A DNA stretch of 18,077 nucleotides from Ectocarpus siliculosus (taxonomy: Eukaryota > Sar > Phaeophyceae > Ectocarpales > Ectocarpaceae). Shown here one piece after another: positions 1 through 10,182 of this stretch; the stretch's first letter is position 1; the number at the start of each line of letters is the position of its first letter. Where the stretch lies: assembly GCA_000310025.1 (NCBI GenBank), contig FN648724.1, positions 15,851 through 33,927 of the forward strand. The letters are read 5' to 3'. The notes beneath the pieces were generated by a model, which did no database searches, had not been told where the DNA came from, and saw only the letters and a list, made by a program, of their open reading frames with translations. Position numbers and translations under genes: made by a program.

Positions 1-110
1 AGTTTATGTTGCACACATCAATGGCTGGGGGCTACCATGGCCAACACGACGATTCCCAATGTACGGTGCCCCCCCCCCCCGCCCCCTTGCGGATGTTTTT
101 GGAACGCCAG

Positions 111-3039
111 CAGGGTTGGAGCCGGGCGCGCGCCGACGATGCGGGTTCGATTGCGGAGCAACTGCCGTGATGGGACTGCTGGTCGGCGGGAAGACTCTCG
201 TCGTCGCCAACGCGGGAGACTCGAGGTGAAGGCGGTGATAAGAACGGCCAACAATGATGTGATGCAACGGCAACAAATGATATGATGTGATGTAACGGCA
301 ATAAATGGTGTGATGTAACGGCAGGCATGGAGTCACTTCCGGTGCCGTTTCGGTAGTCAACGCAGGTTTTTCATGGTAAGCAAACATACTAGATAAAGTA
401 TAGAATTGGCCAAGTTGGCGCTAGGGTCTGCGTGCCCCCTCCCAGGTCTTTTTTTCGGATTTTCCTCACTTGCTTTGCGTAGGCAGTCCTGCTTTTTTCC
501 CGGCAAACCGCCCGTCGTCCTCGCTTTTGTCGTTTTCCCCATCAAACACGCGCTATTGCGGCGGCGGAAACAGACTCGCTTTATCACCGTGGGTGAAAGG
601 CTTCGACTGACGCCTGCCTCGAAACTCGCGTGTGTGTGCTGACTGTGTGTGTTTTTTTGTTGGTCCGATTTATTCTGGCGCCAGTCTTGCCAAGTGTGTA
701 TGGAGGATGTATTTGACTCTAACCAAAATCCTTCGGCCTCGTGTATTGCGAAATTAAAAAAACAAATGTGTCTGGTCGAAGGTGTGTGGTAAGCCGCAAT
801 GGAGTGGCAGTGGACATGTCGACCGACCACAAGCCAGAGGACGACATCGAGCTTAATCGGATCGAGAAGGCGGGTGGGGCTGTCGTGGACGGCAGAGTTC
901 AGGTGAGCCGCTTGTTCTGCACTTCCTCGTACATTATATTGAAAGGTTGAAGGGGGGTGTTTAGGCGGTTTCTTCATACAGGAACATAATTTTTTTTTTT
1001 TAATGTGCTGTTTCCCATTCGCAAAAAAGGAACAGCGTGTCTAATATCAAAACGCTTCTTGTGATGCAGTCGGTTTTTTGCACTGCTGGCCATGGAAAAA
1101 GAACACCGGAAATCCATCTCTCTCTTCCACAGATGAGAGTCCGTGGTAGATTAGATTTCCAATGAATTTGTTGTGTTGTACGGTGACCAACTTATGCTTC
1201 TAAGGTTTCCCGAGCGGCGTACACTTTGTTCTACTCTTCTTCGTAACAGCAGTATATTTTTAGGTTGGATGGTGTTTGTGTTTTTGTTTTGTGTTTTTGG
1301 TTTTGGGGGGGGGGAGGACACAAATTGCGTCTACGACTAAATGTTAAAGTGTGGTATGTAGTTGTTTTGTAGAACACTGCTTATATGAGACGGTTGTCTC
1401 AAAGTTCACGCTGCGGCTCAAAGTTGTTTGTGCTAGTCTGTGGTACCTAACACCAGGAAGGTAGATCTCCGATAGGTCAGCTGATACGTCACGATGTACG
1501 AGACATCCTAACGTGATATTCACACCCCTATAGAATCGTACCGCGTGCTTTTGTGTCAACATTTTCCCGCGTCTCTATTCCTCGAAATAGTACCATGCAT
1601 GTTGTTTGCATCTACAAGTATCTCTTGCCCGCCTATACATTTGGCGCCCGCGATTCAGAAACGACCCTTTGAGAAACAACGGCTCAGATTTTGGCCATGA
1701 ACAAGAAAAAATCGACTAAGAAACACACCTTTAAGAAACCAAGGCTCAGACTTATGCGATAAACAAGCCTGCGATTGAGAGAAATAAACCTTGAAGATTC
1801 AAAACCTCAGATTTTGGCGACAAACAAGAAAAACCGACTAAGAGACACACCTCAGCCGTGAATCCTCTACGCCAAACTCCATATAATGACCTACGCACGA
1901 CGGTGGCGACGAAATAAGAAATTGAGCCTCGAACCCAGTTTGACGTTTCTTAAAATGCGTGCGTTATATCTATACCTCGATCGTCGGTCAGGGCAATCTG
2001 AACCTGTCGAGGGCGATAGGCGACCTCATGTACAAGGCCGACGAGGCCCTGTCTCCCGAGGAGCAGATGATAACCGCAGACCCAGAGCTCAAGACCTTGG
2101 AGCTCACGCCGCAGGACGAGTTCATTGTGCTCGCCTGCGACGGCGTGTGGAACTCCCTCAGCAGTCAGGAGGTACGTTAGGGGGGGGTGGGGCACTTTCG
2201 TGAGGGGTACCCACGTGTGTTGCGTAGTCTTCCGGGGAAATTGTGCTGTTACCGCTGGCTGTGAATGTCCTTGGCCTTGCTGACGTTGGATTCAGGGCAA
2301 GACAATAGAGACGGGCGGGCGGGGGGTACTCATGTAAACGTATTGCAGTAGTCGGTAGACTGTTGACCTTTGCCGGGGCTCTATTTATTTATTTATTTAT
2401 TTTTGCCTCTTTTCGTGGCAATGAACATCCAGTGGAGGTGTTTTGGACGGGTGGCCAAGGGAATTCAACTCTTCTTGGCCCGTAAAAGTGGTAAGAGAGG
2501 TGTGGTGTTGTACCATCGCCGCTTGTGCCTCATGGCTAAATTGTCATTTCTCTCGTCCCCAGATTGTGAATCCCCCGCTTGTGCCTCGCGGCTAGTTATT
2601 TCTCTCCCCAGATTTGTTAACCCCGGTGTCTTTTTGTTTTCTGTACCCTTCTCCAAATCAGACGATCGACTTTGTCCGGATGAGGCTGAAGGACTCCGGC
2701 GACGAGCCCCCCCTAAGCAAGGCCTGCGCCGACCTCTGCGACGCCTGCTGCGCCGAGACGGCCGACGGCGACGGCACAGGCCTCGACAACGTTACCGCGG
2801 TTATCGTAAGGCTCAACACCGAGGGCGCGAGGGCGTTAACCGGCGCTTCAGCCGCGGCGGCGACGGCGGCGGCGGTAGGCGACATGGACACCTCAGACGA
2901 CGGGAAGAGGAAACAGGGGGGCGGGGGCCGGGAAGGGGAAGGGGGCGAGGACGAGGGCCGATCGAAGAAGCAGATGAAGGCGGCGGAGGTAAAGGCGGCG
3001 GAAGAGAAGGCGGCGGCGGCGGAGTTCGAGGACAAGTAG
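111..3039 (+). CDS. PP2C-family Ser/Thr phosphatase, PPM1G-like, 3' part (exons about 111-225, 782-902, 1992-2171, 2662-3039)
   Basis: This is a metal-dependent protein Ser/Thr phosphatase of the PPM/PP2C family. About 263 residues are visible. Joined exons give, in order, [89 protein letters not shown] and [12 protein letters not shown]. These are the standard PP2C blocks: the Asp of ACDG and the Asp of LDN are metal ligands in the family. DGVWN with Asn, the SSQE that follows, and PEEQMI match the PPM1G subfamily (nuclear, spliceosome-linked in animals). Junctions agree in phase: AG|gtgaag (phase 2), CAG|gtgagc (0), GAG|gtacgt (0), with acceptors at 780-781, 1990-1991 and 2660-2661. The last exon ends in an Ala/Glu/Lys/Gly-rich tail (GKRKQ, GRSKKQ) that could be a nuclear signal, as in PPM1G. 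The first visible exon is uncertain upstream of about 150, where a frame break is suspected. The N-terminal third of the domain is not seen. Confidence 0.88.
1651..1866 (+). repeat. Degenerate tandem repeat, about 62-bp unit, 3.5 copies, in phosphatase intron
   Basis: Three copies begin with CTCAGA at 1683, 1745 and 1806, so the period is 62 then 61 bases. A half copy at about 1651-1682 precedes them. Shared blocks in order are CTCAGATTTTGG, AAACAAGAAAAA, CGACTAAGA and ACACACCTT. The middle copy is the most diverged. The array lies in the 1,089-base intron between the second and third visible exons, and ends about 125 bases before the acceptor. Confidence 0.8.
2382..2403 (+). repeat. (TTTA)n microsatellite in phosphatase intron 3
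   Basis: About five TTTA units followed by a T run lie in the 490-base intron between the third and fourth visible phosphatase exons. Confidence 0.8.
2521..2626 (+). repeat. Tandem duplication carrying decoy 3' splice acceptors
   Basis: Two copies start with GCTTGTGCCTC at 2521 and 2577, period 56. Each continues through GGCTA, ATTTCTCTC and CCCCAGATT. Both therefore end in a pyrimidine tract plus CAG, the form of a 3' splice site. Use of the second copy would read ATT TGT TAA and stop, so the acceptor at 2660-2661 is the one that keeps the phosphatase frame. Confidence 0.75.
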
Positions 3040-4377
3040 TTGTTGTTATTTGTTGTTGTCGCGTGGCTGGCGCTCCAGGCGTGGGCGGTGTCATCCACCC
3101 CCTGCCCTCGGCTAGGGGCCCCGACGTGGGTATTGCATTCCCCCCCCCCCCCCTCCATTGTACCATCGTCCCTGCAGGTTGGATGAAGCAGTATCCCCCC
3201 CCCAAGCTAGAGCAAGTTTGTGTGATGTTTGTCGCATAGTGGTGTTTATGCTACGTCAACGTGCTTGGCGAGTTGTCGCCGCGAAAGAGCTTGCAACCCG
3301 TCTCGACTTCCGACAGGAGAGGGGAGCGGGGATGATGGCCCCGGGACGCTTAAACTGCTCTGAAATAGTAGATGGGTTGGTGCCCTCCTCCTCTCTATCT
3401 GGTGTGAACGAGACGGCTGTAGATGTTGTGCCGCAGCGGGATCGCGATGATAACAAGGTTGTCCTCGCAATATGTAAACACCCGCGGGGGGGTCCCGAGT
3501 CCAGACATGGGGCGGCGAAACCTTGTGTATCCCAGTAAACATTTGCCTGGGGATCGCTCGGGAGATTACGGGACTGTGAGATTGGAGTTTCCCGGGGACT
3601 TCGGGAGTAGGGGGGGGGGGGGGGTACTGAGTTGTTTCGGACGGTGGGCTTTGTAAGAGTGGGGGTGTTGATAAATGCTTCGTAAGAATAGTGAAGTGAA
3701 TTGCGTGACTGCAACCAACCGCGAGATCGTGGTGCGAAAGACGCGTCTGTGTCCCGTCCCGTTTTGCTCCGGCCACACGGTTAACAGGTGTTGGTTGTGC
3801 TGCGTTCTTTTCACGGATCAACGGTGCCCGTCGGAATAAACCATGGTTGTAAGTGCGCCGAATCGTGGCTGCCCACCGTTGCTTGCTGTCGGTTTGAGGT
3901 CTGTAATCCTTTGGGGGGGGGGGGTAGGTAACAGTGTCGATGATTGTGGTGGTATAGGCCTTCGCTTCACCTGTGTTTGCAGTTCGTGGCCTAGGGAATG
4001 ATCTCGCAAGTGGGTGAAAATGTAGTTTTCGGTAATAATGAGGGTAAATTGTTCCGAGTGCTGAGGTGTGCCGACGTCCACGTCACACACAAGGCCGTGA
4101 GCAAGGCAAACGCCATACAAGGACCAGTCAGTGTTGATTTAGGGGTAGCTATTCAGGTCGTGTGAGATGTTGTGCGGACGCGGTTGCTTGGAGTATCTAT
4201 CCATCGTCGACGTTCGGACCCTGCGCCATCCAAGTTTTGCGGCGCGGCTAGGTTGCAGGCGGCATTTCCGCCGTTGAGGTTGTGTACAAGGCAGCAGAGG
4301 AAGGAAGAGCACAGAGTTTGTTTTTTGACGGTCCAAAGTATTGTTCCGGACTGGCTAACCAACTGACGGAAGGCACA
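3040..4377. other. Probable 3' UTR and spacer after the phosphatase; no gene recognised
   Basis: No convincing exon is seen on either strand. The stretch holds homopolymer runs (14 C at 3140-3153, 9 C at 3195-3203, 15 G at 3610-3624, 12 G at 3913-3924). An AATAAA at about 3834 is a possible polyadenylation signal for the phosphatase transcript, but nothing else confirms it. The ORFs here are short, overlap on both strands and show no domain. Confidence 0.5.
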
Positions 4378-4662
4378 TCATGCATCTATCCGTGCTCGAA
4401 ATATGTTCGAGCACGTGAAACTGGTGGTGGTGGTCGATGACGTGCTTAACGTACTTGCGCTCGGTATGACACCGCGCGGATTGCGCTTGCCGCGTGGGAC
4501 CAGGTAGGTTGTAAGAAGTTGCTGCGTGGCGACCATGCGGTTCTTACCAATGGCCACGCTCTTTGTCGGGTTTCTTCCCTCGCGTGTGCCCCAGTTGATT
4601 ATTGCTTGGCTCCCGTAGGGCGACCGATTGCCCGCCAGGAGCTGTGCGGGATTATTATTCAT
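4378..4662 (-). CDS. Hypothetical ORF of 94 residues
   Basis: An intact ORF runs from ATG at 4662 to TGA at 4378. The product starts MNNNPAQLLAGN and contains SPYGSQAIINWG, RKRNPRG-like basic stretches and a Ser/Thr-rich run before its C-terminus. Many codons end in G or C, which fits coding sequence here better than the AT-rich surroundings do. I recognise no domain, and no signal peptide or membrane helix is evident. It could be a small gene, a lone exon, a decayed transposon fragment or chance. A 10-bp hairpin overlaps its 3' end. Confidence 0.25.
   Translation of the reverse strand: MNNNPAQLLAGNRSPYGSQAIINWGTREGRNPTKSVAIGKNRMVATQQLLTTYLVPRGKRNPRGVIPSASTLSTSSTTTTSFTCSNIFRARIDA
4391..4415. 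repeat. Perfect 10-bp hairpin with 5-base loop
   Basis: CGTGCTCGAA and its exact reverse complement TTCGAGCACG are separated by ATATG. It overlaps the 3' end of the doubtful ORF at 4378-4662. No U run follows, and a bacterial-type terminator is not expected in a eukaryote. Function unknown. Confidence 0.75.
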
Positions 4663-5960
4663 CGTTTATACAATGTCGGACCGAGATCTTACTAATTCTT
4701 AATTGAATGATAATACAATAAATACACATTGCTACATTTATTTTCTTCTGCGCTGAGCACCACCCCGTGATTGCTCCGCGGAAGGAAGTGTAACACAAGG
4801 CGAGACCCTCGATGTGCCGACGCAGCAGGAGGTGTCACAAGAAAAGAAAAAAAAAAGACTCACACACACACGTCGAATGTATTTTCGGTTAACAAGGGGC
4901 AGCACTTTATTTACCTGGGAATCAGTCTCTTCGACGCACACCATCTCATACGCGCAACCAACCCTGCCCCCCCACCCTCCCAAGAAGAGTAGTCAAGGCC
5001 TGCCCTCAGATGTAAACCCGAAACGAAAAAACGTAAAGGACTGAGGGGACGCCATATTATTATATTATCCTGCTTGCTGCGCAACACGTTGTTCATCTCT
5101 TGCACTCCGACGAGGTTGGGCACACACTACACTACTAAAGTTTACCGCGATGTATCTAAAGCGGAGCAAGAGGGCGACTCCCACCCGGCCTTCGCATATC
5201 TGTAGCCAGCCTCGCAAGCACCATAAAAAAAGATATCCCCGTATTGACAAGAACACCAACAACAACATTCAACCGCGAAAAATAGCAATAACAACAACAC
5301 GAACAACAACGATGGCCGACTGCGCCTTGGCAATCGCCATTACTCTGGGGAGACATCTTTGCAGAAACAGTTCTTCATTTGAACCCGGAGTTGCAGTAGC
5401 ATCACCACGTCGGTTTTTAAGCCCATGAACCGAAAGCCCGTGTCTCCTCTCCCCCCTACCCCAACCCAGGCTGAATCGGTCTTCAGCCCATCTCTCTTTC
5501 CGTTTGCCGGTGGCAGGTCGAAACAAGAGGCTCCTTGTACAATGCGCGTAACCGGCACTTCTCAAAAACAAAACTCACTCAAGTGTAGAAACATTGGTAC
5601 TTCCGTCTGTGCCGGGATTTCTCACCCGACCACTTTTACCGGGTACCCGCACCTTGTTTCCCGCCATATTTATTACGGGGACCTCTTACTATACCATGAG
5701 GATTGTTCCGACGAACGAACGACCGAGCATATTTATTTCTAGTAGCGTCAAGAAGAGGGGGGAGCCACGAGACACTCTCCACGAGAGAACGGTGACGTTT
5801 AAAGGAAGCTTGCTGTGATGGTCTACCGACGACCTGCTCCAGCTGCTGCACATTCTTTCACACACGGGGCCTAACGCTGTTGCACAGACAGACATAAATC
5901 TACCATCACCATGAGCACAAACTAGACACAACACTCTTTCTTCTTTCTCCTCTTGACCGT
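4663..5960. other. Spacer; no gene recognised
   Basis: Sequence is AT-rich around 4680-4740, with AATAAA at about 4719 on the + strand and ATTTATTTT at about 4736, so poly(A)-like signals occur on both strands between convergent genes. The stretch at 5040-5330 has low-complexity AACAAC-type runs. No exon with consistent splice borders was seen. Confidence 0.45.
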
Positions 5961-6056
5961 ATCCCGCGAAGACACTTCCGTTTCCGTGAGCCGGTAAACC
6001 CGTCCCGGCCCCATCCCGCGAAGAAATGCCGTTCCCGTAAACCGGTAAACCCGTCC
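5961..6056. repeat. Tandem duplication, 52-bp period, downstream of the surface-protein stop codon
   Basis: Two copies start at 5961 and 6013 with ATCCCGCGAAGA and end in CCGGTAAACCCGTCC. They differ by a few substitutions. They lie 20-120 bases beyond the - strand stop codon at 6078-6080, so they are probably in the 3' UTR of the surface-protein gene. Confidence 0.75.
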
Positions 6057-6077
6057 AGGGAAAACCGTCCCACCAAA

Positions 6078-9000
6078 CTAAGGGGCGAACTCATCGACGT
6101 CTGGATTCGGTGCGCCGCCGCCAGCGGCGCCAGCCCCCGCCGCGCCCCCGGCCGCGGCGCCGGCGAACCAGCCGTTGTTCTGCGCGTACGTGCCACCCGC
6201 CGCGGCGAGCCCCGCGAGCGCGAGCGCGCCGAAACCTATCCCGAAGATCTGGAGGTCGGAGAGGGAGTCGTCGCTGCCGCTGCCGCTGCCGCTGCCGCTG
6301 CCTCCGTCTTCGCCGCCACCGACACTGCGGTTATTTTCGTCGTCGCTATCGCCAGTCCCGTCGGTGGTGCTGCCGGTGCCGGTGCCGGTGCCTGGGGCCG
6401 GGGTCGGGACGTGCGTGGCGCCCAGGAAGGGCGTCGCGGAAGGGGCGGCGGTCTCCCCCCAGTCGGCGATCGGGGTGCACAGGCCCCCCGCCACGCGGAC
6501 GTGGGTATAGTCCGCGAGGGTTCCCTCGTGCCCGCAGAAGGTCCAGGTCGACTCGGAGAAGAGGCGGCCGGCGACGTCGAAGGCGTGGCTGGGGTCGCCG
6601 GGGCCCGGGGTGTGGAACTGCGTCGAAAAGAGGTATTCCCCTTCGGACAGGCAGAGGGGCACCGTGCGGGCGGAGCCACCTAGCATGGTGTTGAGGTAGG
6701 AGGTTCTGCGGGCCGCGGCCGCCGCCGTCGTCGCCGCGGTGGTGTTGGCCTCATCGGAGCTCATCATCGCGGAGACTTCGGCCGTGAGCTCGCTGCGGCT
6801 TTCCAACCGGAAGTGGTCGAAGAGGTTGATGCCCCCGGCGTTCCAGCCGTCGCCCATGCTGTCGCGCAGCTCGGCAGGAAAGCCCCACTCTCCGGACTCG
6901 CATCTGCGTTTTTTGTCGTGGTGTTTTGTTGTTTTTCTCGTGGGTTCAATAATGTTAGGTTGTTTCACACGCGCGTGAGAACCTGGCAGAGATGAAACGG
7001 TGGGAGGTGGAGGAGGGCGCCTAATAACAGCGAGCAACGTGGTGAAGAGGTTGCTCCAAGATGGCAAAACGCCAACATTCATTCCGCCTACACGTGGAGA
7101 TAAAAACTCTTCGGAGAAATATTTCTTGCGGCCGTCTGAGTTCTCAGCTTCACCGCAAACCTCTCCCGTGTTCGAGATTCACTCACAGCAAACGGAGTTC
7201 CGGTTTCGTGGCGAAAGACTTTACGTGTTGGGGTAGTAATTTGAGAAAGGAGTAGTTGTAACGCCATCCTTCAAAAGAGATTAAAAATGCGCACATACCC
7301 TAAATTAACGGTAAGAACGGAACTCGCGCAGAAGAAGCACAGAGAGAGAGAGACAGACAGAGAGACAGACAGACAGACAAAAGAAACGGTAGATGGCAGG
7401 TAGCCAACAGAATCGGTTCGATAGTCAGGGCAAGCACAGACAGACAGACTCGCCTCCGGTGGCAGGTCTCGCTCAGCAAGCAGCGCACGGCGTTCTCCGA
7501 CCTCTTGGCGTGAAACTTGTCGCCGGCCTTCAGGTAGTTGAAGTACAGCTTCACGTCCACGCTAACGTCGTACGACTGCGCCTCAAACTCGAACGCAACC
7601 TGGGCAACGGGGGCGGCGGGAGACCAAGCGGGAACGTTAACAACGCTTTCGCTCTCGGAAGAGGTAGTAGGTCTCACGACTGCTGTTCACGCTGCCTGCT
7701 TCTGCAGCATTTGGGCGCTTCGGATAACGCAGCCGAAGACGTGTAGCTCGGGCGCCTGGACAAAGCAGTGACGGAGCTTGAGGCCGCGTGTGCCCAAAGG
7801 CAAAACTGGAGGGTCATGGATTGAACACACTTTCCTAGGATGTAGCACTCTCTCTGTACACGGAATATGACGCATGATCCGATATCCTCAGCTTCCGTTT
7901 TCCATGCGTAGGGACAAGAACAATGAGAGGGTACGGTATGTCTTGCGTGGCGGGCCGGCTCCAATCGCTGAGGGCAAGACATATTGCGGAGTAGGGTTTT
8001 TCCCCCAATCCGAAGTACACAGAGGCGCTTGCCTCGCGCGTGCATTGCCACCGACGATACCGAAATGTTCGTAGCTTTTTCTACCGACAGAATAATTTGT
8101 TGCCACGTGCTGTTGCTCAACCCACACGTGGCGAAAACTTGCCGTGCTGCAGCAGCGAATTGCGGGTGAGCTCGTTACACAACGGGTGAGCATGATGAAT
8201 AACGGAAATCATTTTGCTTTGGGCGGAACAACAGCAATCAATCGCAAACCGCCCAAAATCCCGAACAAATGCAGTAAGTTGGCTCCGGAGAATGCGGAAA
8301 ATCCTGGCTAACGAGGGTTGAGAGCAGACCCTTGAGTTCACACCTTCCTGACCTTTCCTGCCAAGTTAAAAAAAGGAAAAACGTGAAACATTTTCTGTTG
8401 GAATACTCAATGTCAGTCATTAGAGTTTGTTCTGCTGTAAACAACAAGTAGGTACCTAAGGGGTATTACCGGAATAGTCTTCGGTATGTTGATTCAGTAA
8501 TTGGATCATTGTACACACCTACGGGTTATACATTGAACCATAGAAGTATGGTACATCGGACCATTGTCCCATAGGATATTCTAGTAACGTTGCCGTGACC
8601 GTCTATTACCGTGATCGGTACGTTGCAATAGCCCGTGCGTGTTTCCTTTCCGTGATGACGGTGGATGGCTCGCCCCCGTGGTGCTCGCCCCCACTCTCTC
8701 TCTCTCTCTCTCTTCTTCTCCCTCTTTCTTCTTCTCCTTTCTCTCTTCTGACTTTTCGGCCAACTAAGCGTCAATACAACCATATCATCTGGTCTACAAC
8801 ACAAGTGTACTTTACAGTCACTCTGTGAGCCTCTGCACACTGTTACTACACAGTGGCCATTGCCAGGGATACACCTATCACAAAGGTTACATCCCAACAT
8901 TTTCAATATCATCTGGGCAGCACAAATGAGCTGAATTTCACTGCAGGAGGTCCCAAAGGAAAGGGACTACAGGAGGTCCGAAAGGAAAGGGACGCGAAGC

Positions 9001-9794
9001 CTACCTTCGTCTTTTCTTCACAAACACACATGATATCGTAAAGTGGCACTTTGCCAGTCGCAAAATGAGCAAACAGAGCATTCTGCCTGTTTGTTTTTGT
9101 CGTTCATGGCCTATTGCTCTCTCTCAACATTGAAGTACAAATTTGCCCCTCCTCCTCCTCCTCCTCCTCCTTATCCCTAAGGCGAACAGCTCTGATGCCA
9201 CCCTATGTTTGTACCTGGGCTGCTCGCACTACACGTGTGTCTGTGGACCTCTCGTTGTCTGTTCGTAGTCCACCTACAACAGCCCACACCCACCCCTGTC
9301 AGACAGTAGGCACCGCGAGCACTCTTGTCTTGTTCACCTGGTAGGTGACCTCCGAGATGCCGGGGTTCGTGCCGGCGTCGACGCAGGGCTCGGCCACCAT
9401 CCCGCACTCCTCCAGTGACGTCAGCACCACCTCCTCCCCGTCGGGGCCGTGTTTCCGACACGAGTACACCAGCTCGAACAGCTGTTTCCCGGTCGGAGCT
9501 GGTAGCCCTTCGTGGCGAGGTGGCGAAAAAACGAGCACGCCGTGCAGCGCACCAAGCACCGGGTGGTGGATAGACAAGACGGCGGGGGGGGAGGGGGACG
9601 GGCATTGAACACAGGGGACGAGGGGAAACTCATTTATAGGAAAATACAATACAGATACGGACACAGAAATACTACAATACCCGTTCGAGATGTAGTCACG
9701 GTAGTCGAAATTGACGTGATTTTTCTCACTCACCCGGAGGGTCGTCTTGTGCAAGGTTTTGTATGGTACTGGAGACGGTTACGGGGGTATCTCG
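6078..9794 (-). CDS. Probable type I surface protein with GDGWN motif and C-terminal membrane helix; last four exons (9794-9734, 9507-9338, 7599-7454, 6903-6078)
   Basis: The four exons join in one frame into about 400 residues ending at TAG (6080-6078). Borders read: acceptor TTTTCTTGTAG before 9794, donor CCGG|GTGAGT (phase 1), acceptor GAAG before 9507 (CCAG nine bases later also fits), donor CAG|GTGAAC (phase 0), acceptor CCCAG before 7599, donor AG|GCGAGT (phase 2, a GC donor), acceptor CGCAG before 6903. Exon 9507-9338 has Cys-spaced sequence (YSCRKHG, LEECGMV, EPCVDAG). Exon 7599-7454 has VKLYFNYLKAG and CLLSETC. The last exon has CESGEWGF, DSMGDGWNAGG, LCLSEGEYLF, FCGHEG and GGLCTP. 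A GT/GS-rich acidic stalk and a helix (IFGIGFGALALAGLAAAGG) follow, then a short Ala/Gly tail ending DVDEFAP. The DSxGDGWN plus CL-x-GxY pattern resembles repeated extracellular modules of stramenopile proteins. Role unknown; cell-surface location is inferred. No start codon or signal peptide was found in these exons, so the 5' end lies upstream. Confidence 0.72.
7340..7380. repeat. (GA)n/(GACA)n microsatellite in the GC-AG intron
   Basis: AGAGAGAGAGAGACAGACAG continues as further GACA units. A second short CAGACAGACAG block follows at about 7437, near the GC donor at 7453-7452. On the - strand this gives a CT-rich tract inside the intron. Confidence 0.85.
8694..8755. repeat. (TC)n and polypyrimidine tract
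   Basis: A CT dinucleotide run passes into an imperfect TTC/CTT tract. The opposite strand reads as a GA-rich run, which creates a spurious Lys/Arg/Glu-rich reading frame. Confidence 0.85.
8944..8994. repeat. Two-copy tandem repeat, 26-bp period
   Basis: CAGGAGGTCCCAAAGGAAAG at 8944 is repeated at 8970 as CAGGAGGTCCGAAAGGAAAG, each followed by GGAC. It lies within the surface-protein intron. Confidence 0.8.
9146..9171. repeat. (CCT)n microsatellite
   Basis: About eight CCT units in the intron of the surface-protein gene, about 170 bases from the donor at 9337. Confidence 0.85.
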
Positions 9795-10182
9795 CTACAA
9801 GAAAACAATTGGATTGTTATCCATATTTTTATATTTTTCCCGAGTGAGTTACGTTCGGCTACAGCGGCTTTCGGGCGGCCCCGCGGAAGGGGGGGGGGGG
9901 GACCGAACAAATACATGTAGCGGAGCTTCTTCTTCAGGGCCATCGCAAGACTGCGCCCGATCTCGCGGTCAATGCCACGCGGTCCCACGCAACATGCCCG
10001 ACGCGGGTACTGGACACGGCGTGAATCGGTTGAACCCTTAGAAGCATCGCGCGCCATTCTCGAACTGGTATTGGCCCGATAGATGCTTCATGGTGGACAC
10101 CGACGCCCCCCCTCCTCCTCCTCCTGCAAGAAATTCGACATCCGCTAAAGGAACAACTCCATTTGGTGGCTGGGATGATTAC

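Larger units (their letters stand above)
7600..9337 (-). other. Intron of the surface-protein gene; no internal exon supported
   Basis: The exons on either side both meet this gap in phase 0 (TYQ|VAF), so no extra exon is required. Several ORFs occur (for example - strand 7674-8120 and 8526-8912), but they lack domains and overlap simple repeats. I see no transposase, RNA gene or other element apart from the repeats listed separately. Confidence 0.5.

Noticed and set aside
2370-3239. 289-residue + strand ORF rich in Arg and Gly
   Set aside because: It overlaps the last phosphatase exon in another frame. Its low complexity comes from the GC-rich coding sequence, while the phosphatase frame carries clear PP2C motifs.
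6110-6694. 194-residue Arg-rich + strand ORF
   Set aside because: Antisense shadow of the last surface-protein exon. The - strand frame has consistent splice phases, a membrane helix and Cys modules.
7321-7450. GACA/GA repeats considered as a CRISPR-like or regulatory array
   Set aside because: Plain microsatellite slippage, with no spacer structure.
8526-8912. - strand ORF with a Lys/Arg/Glu-rich run
   Set aside because: The charged run is the translation of a GA-rich microsatellite, with no splice-supported link to other exons.
9901-10057. - strand stretch with GIDREIGRSLAMALKKKLRYM
   Set aside because: Protein-like, but the possible donors (GTATTT, GTCCCC) are weak or out of phase with the next firm exon at 9794, and an overlapping frame is equally open.
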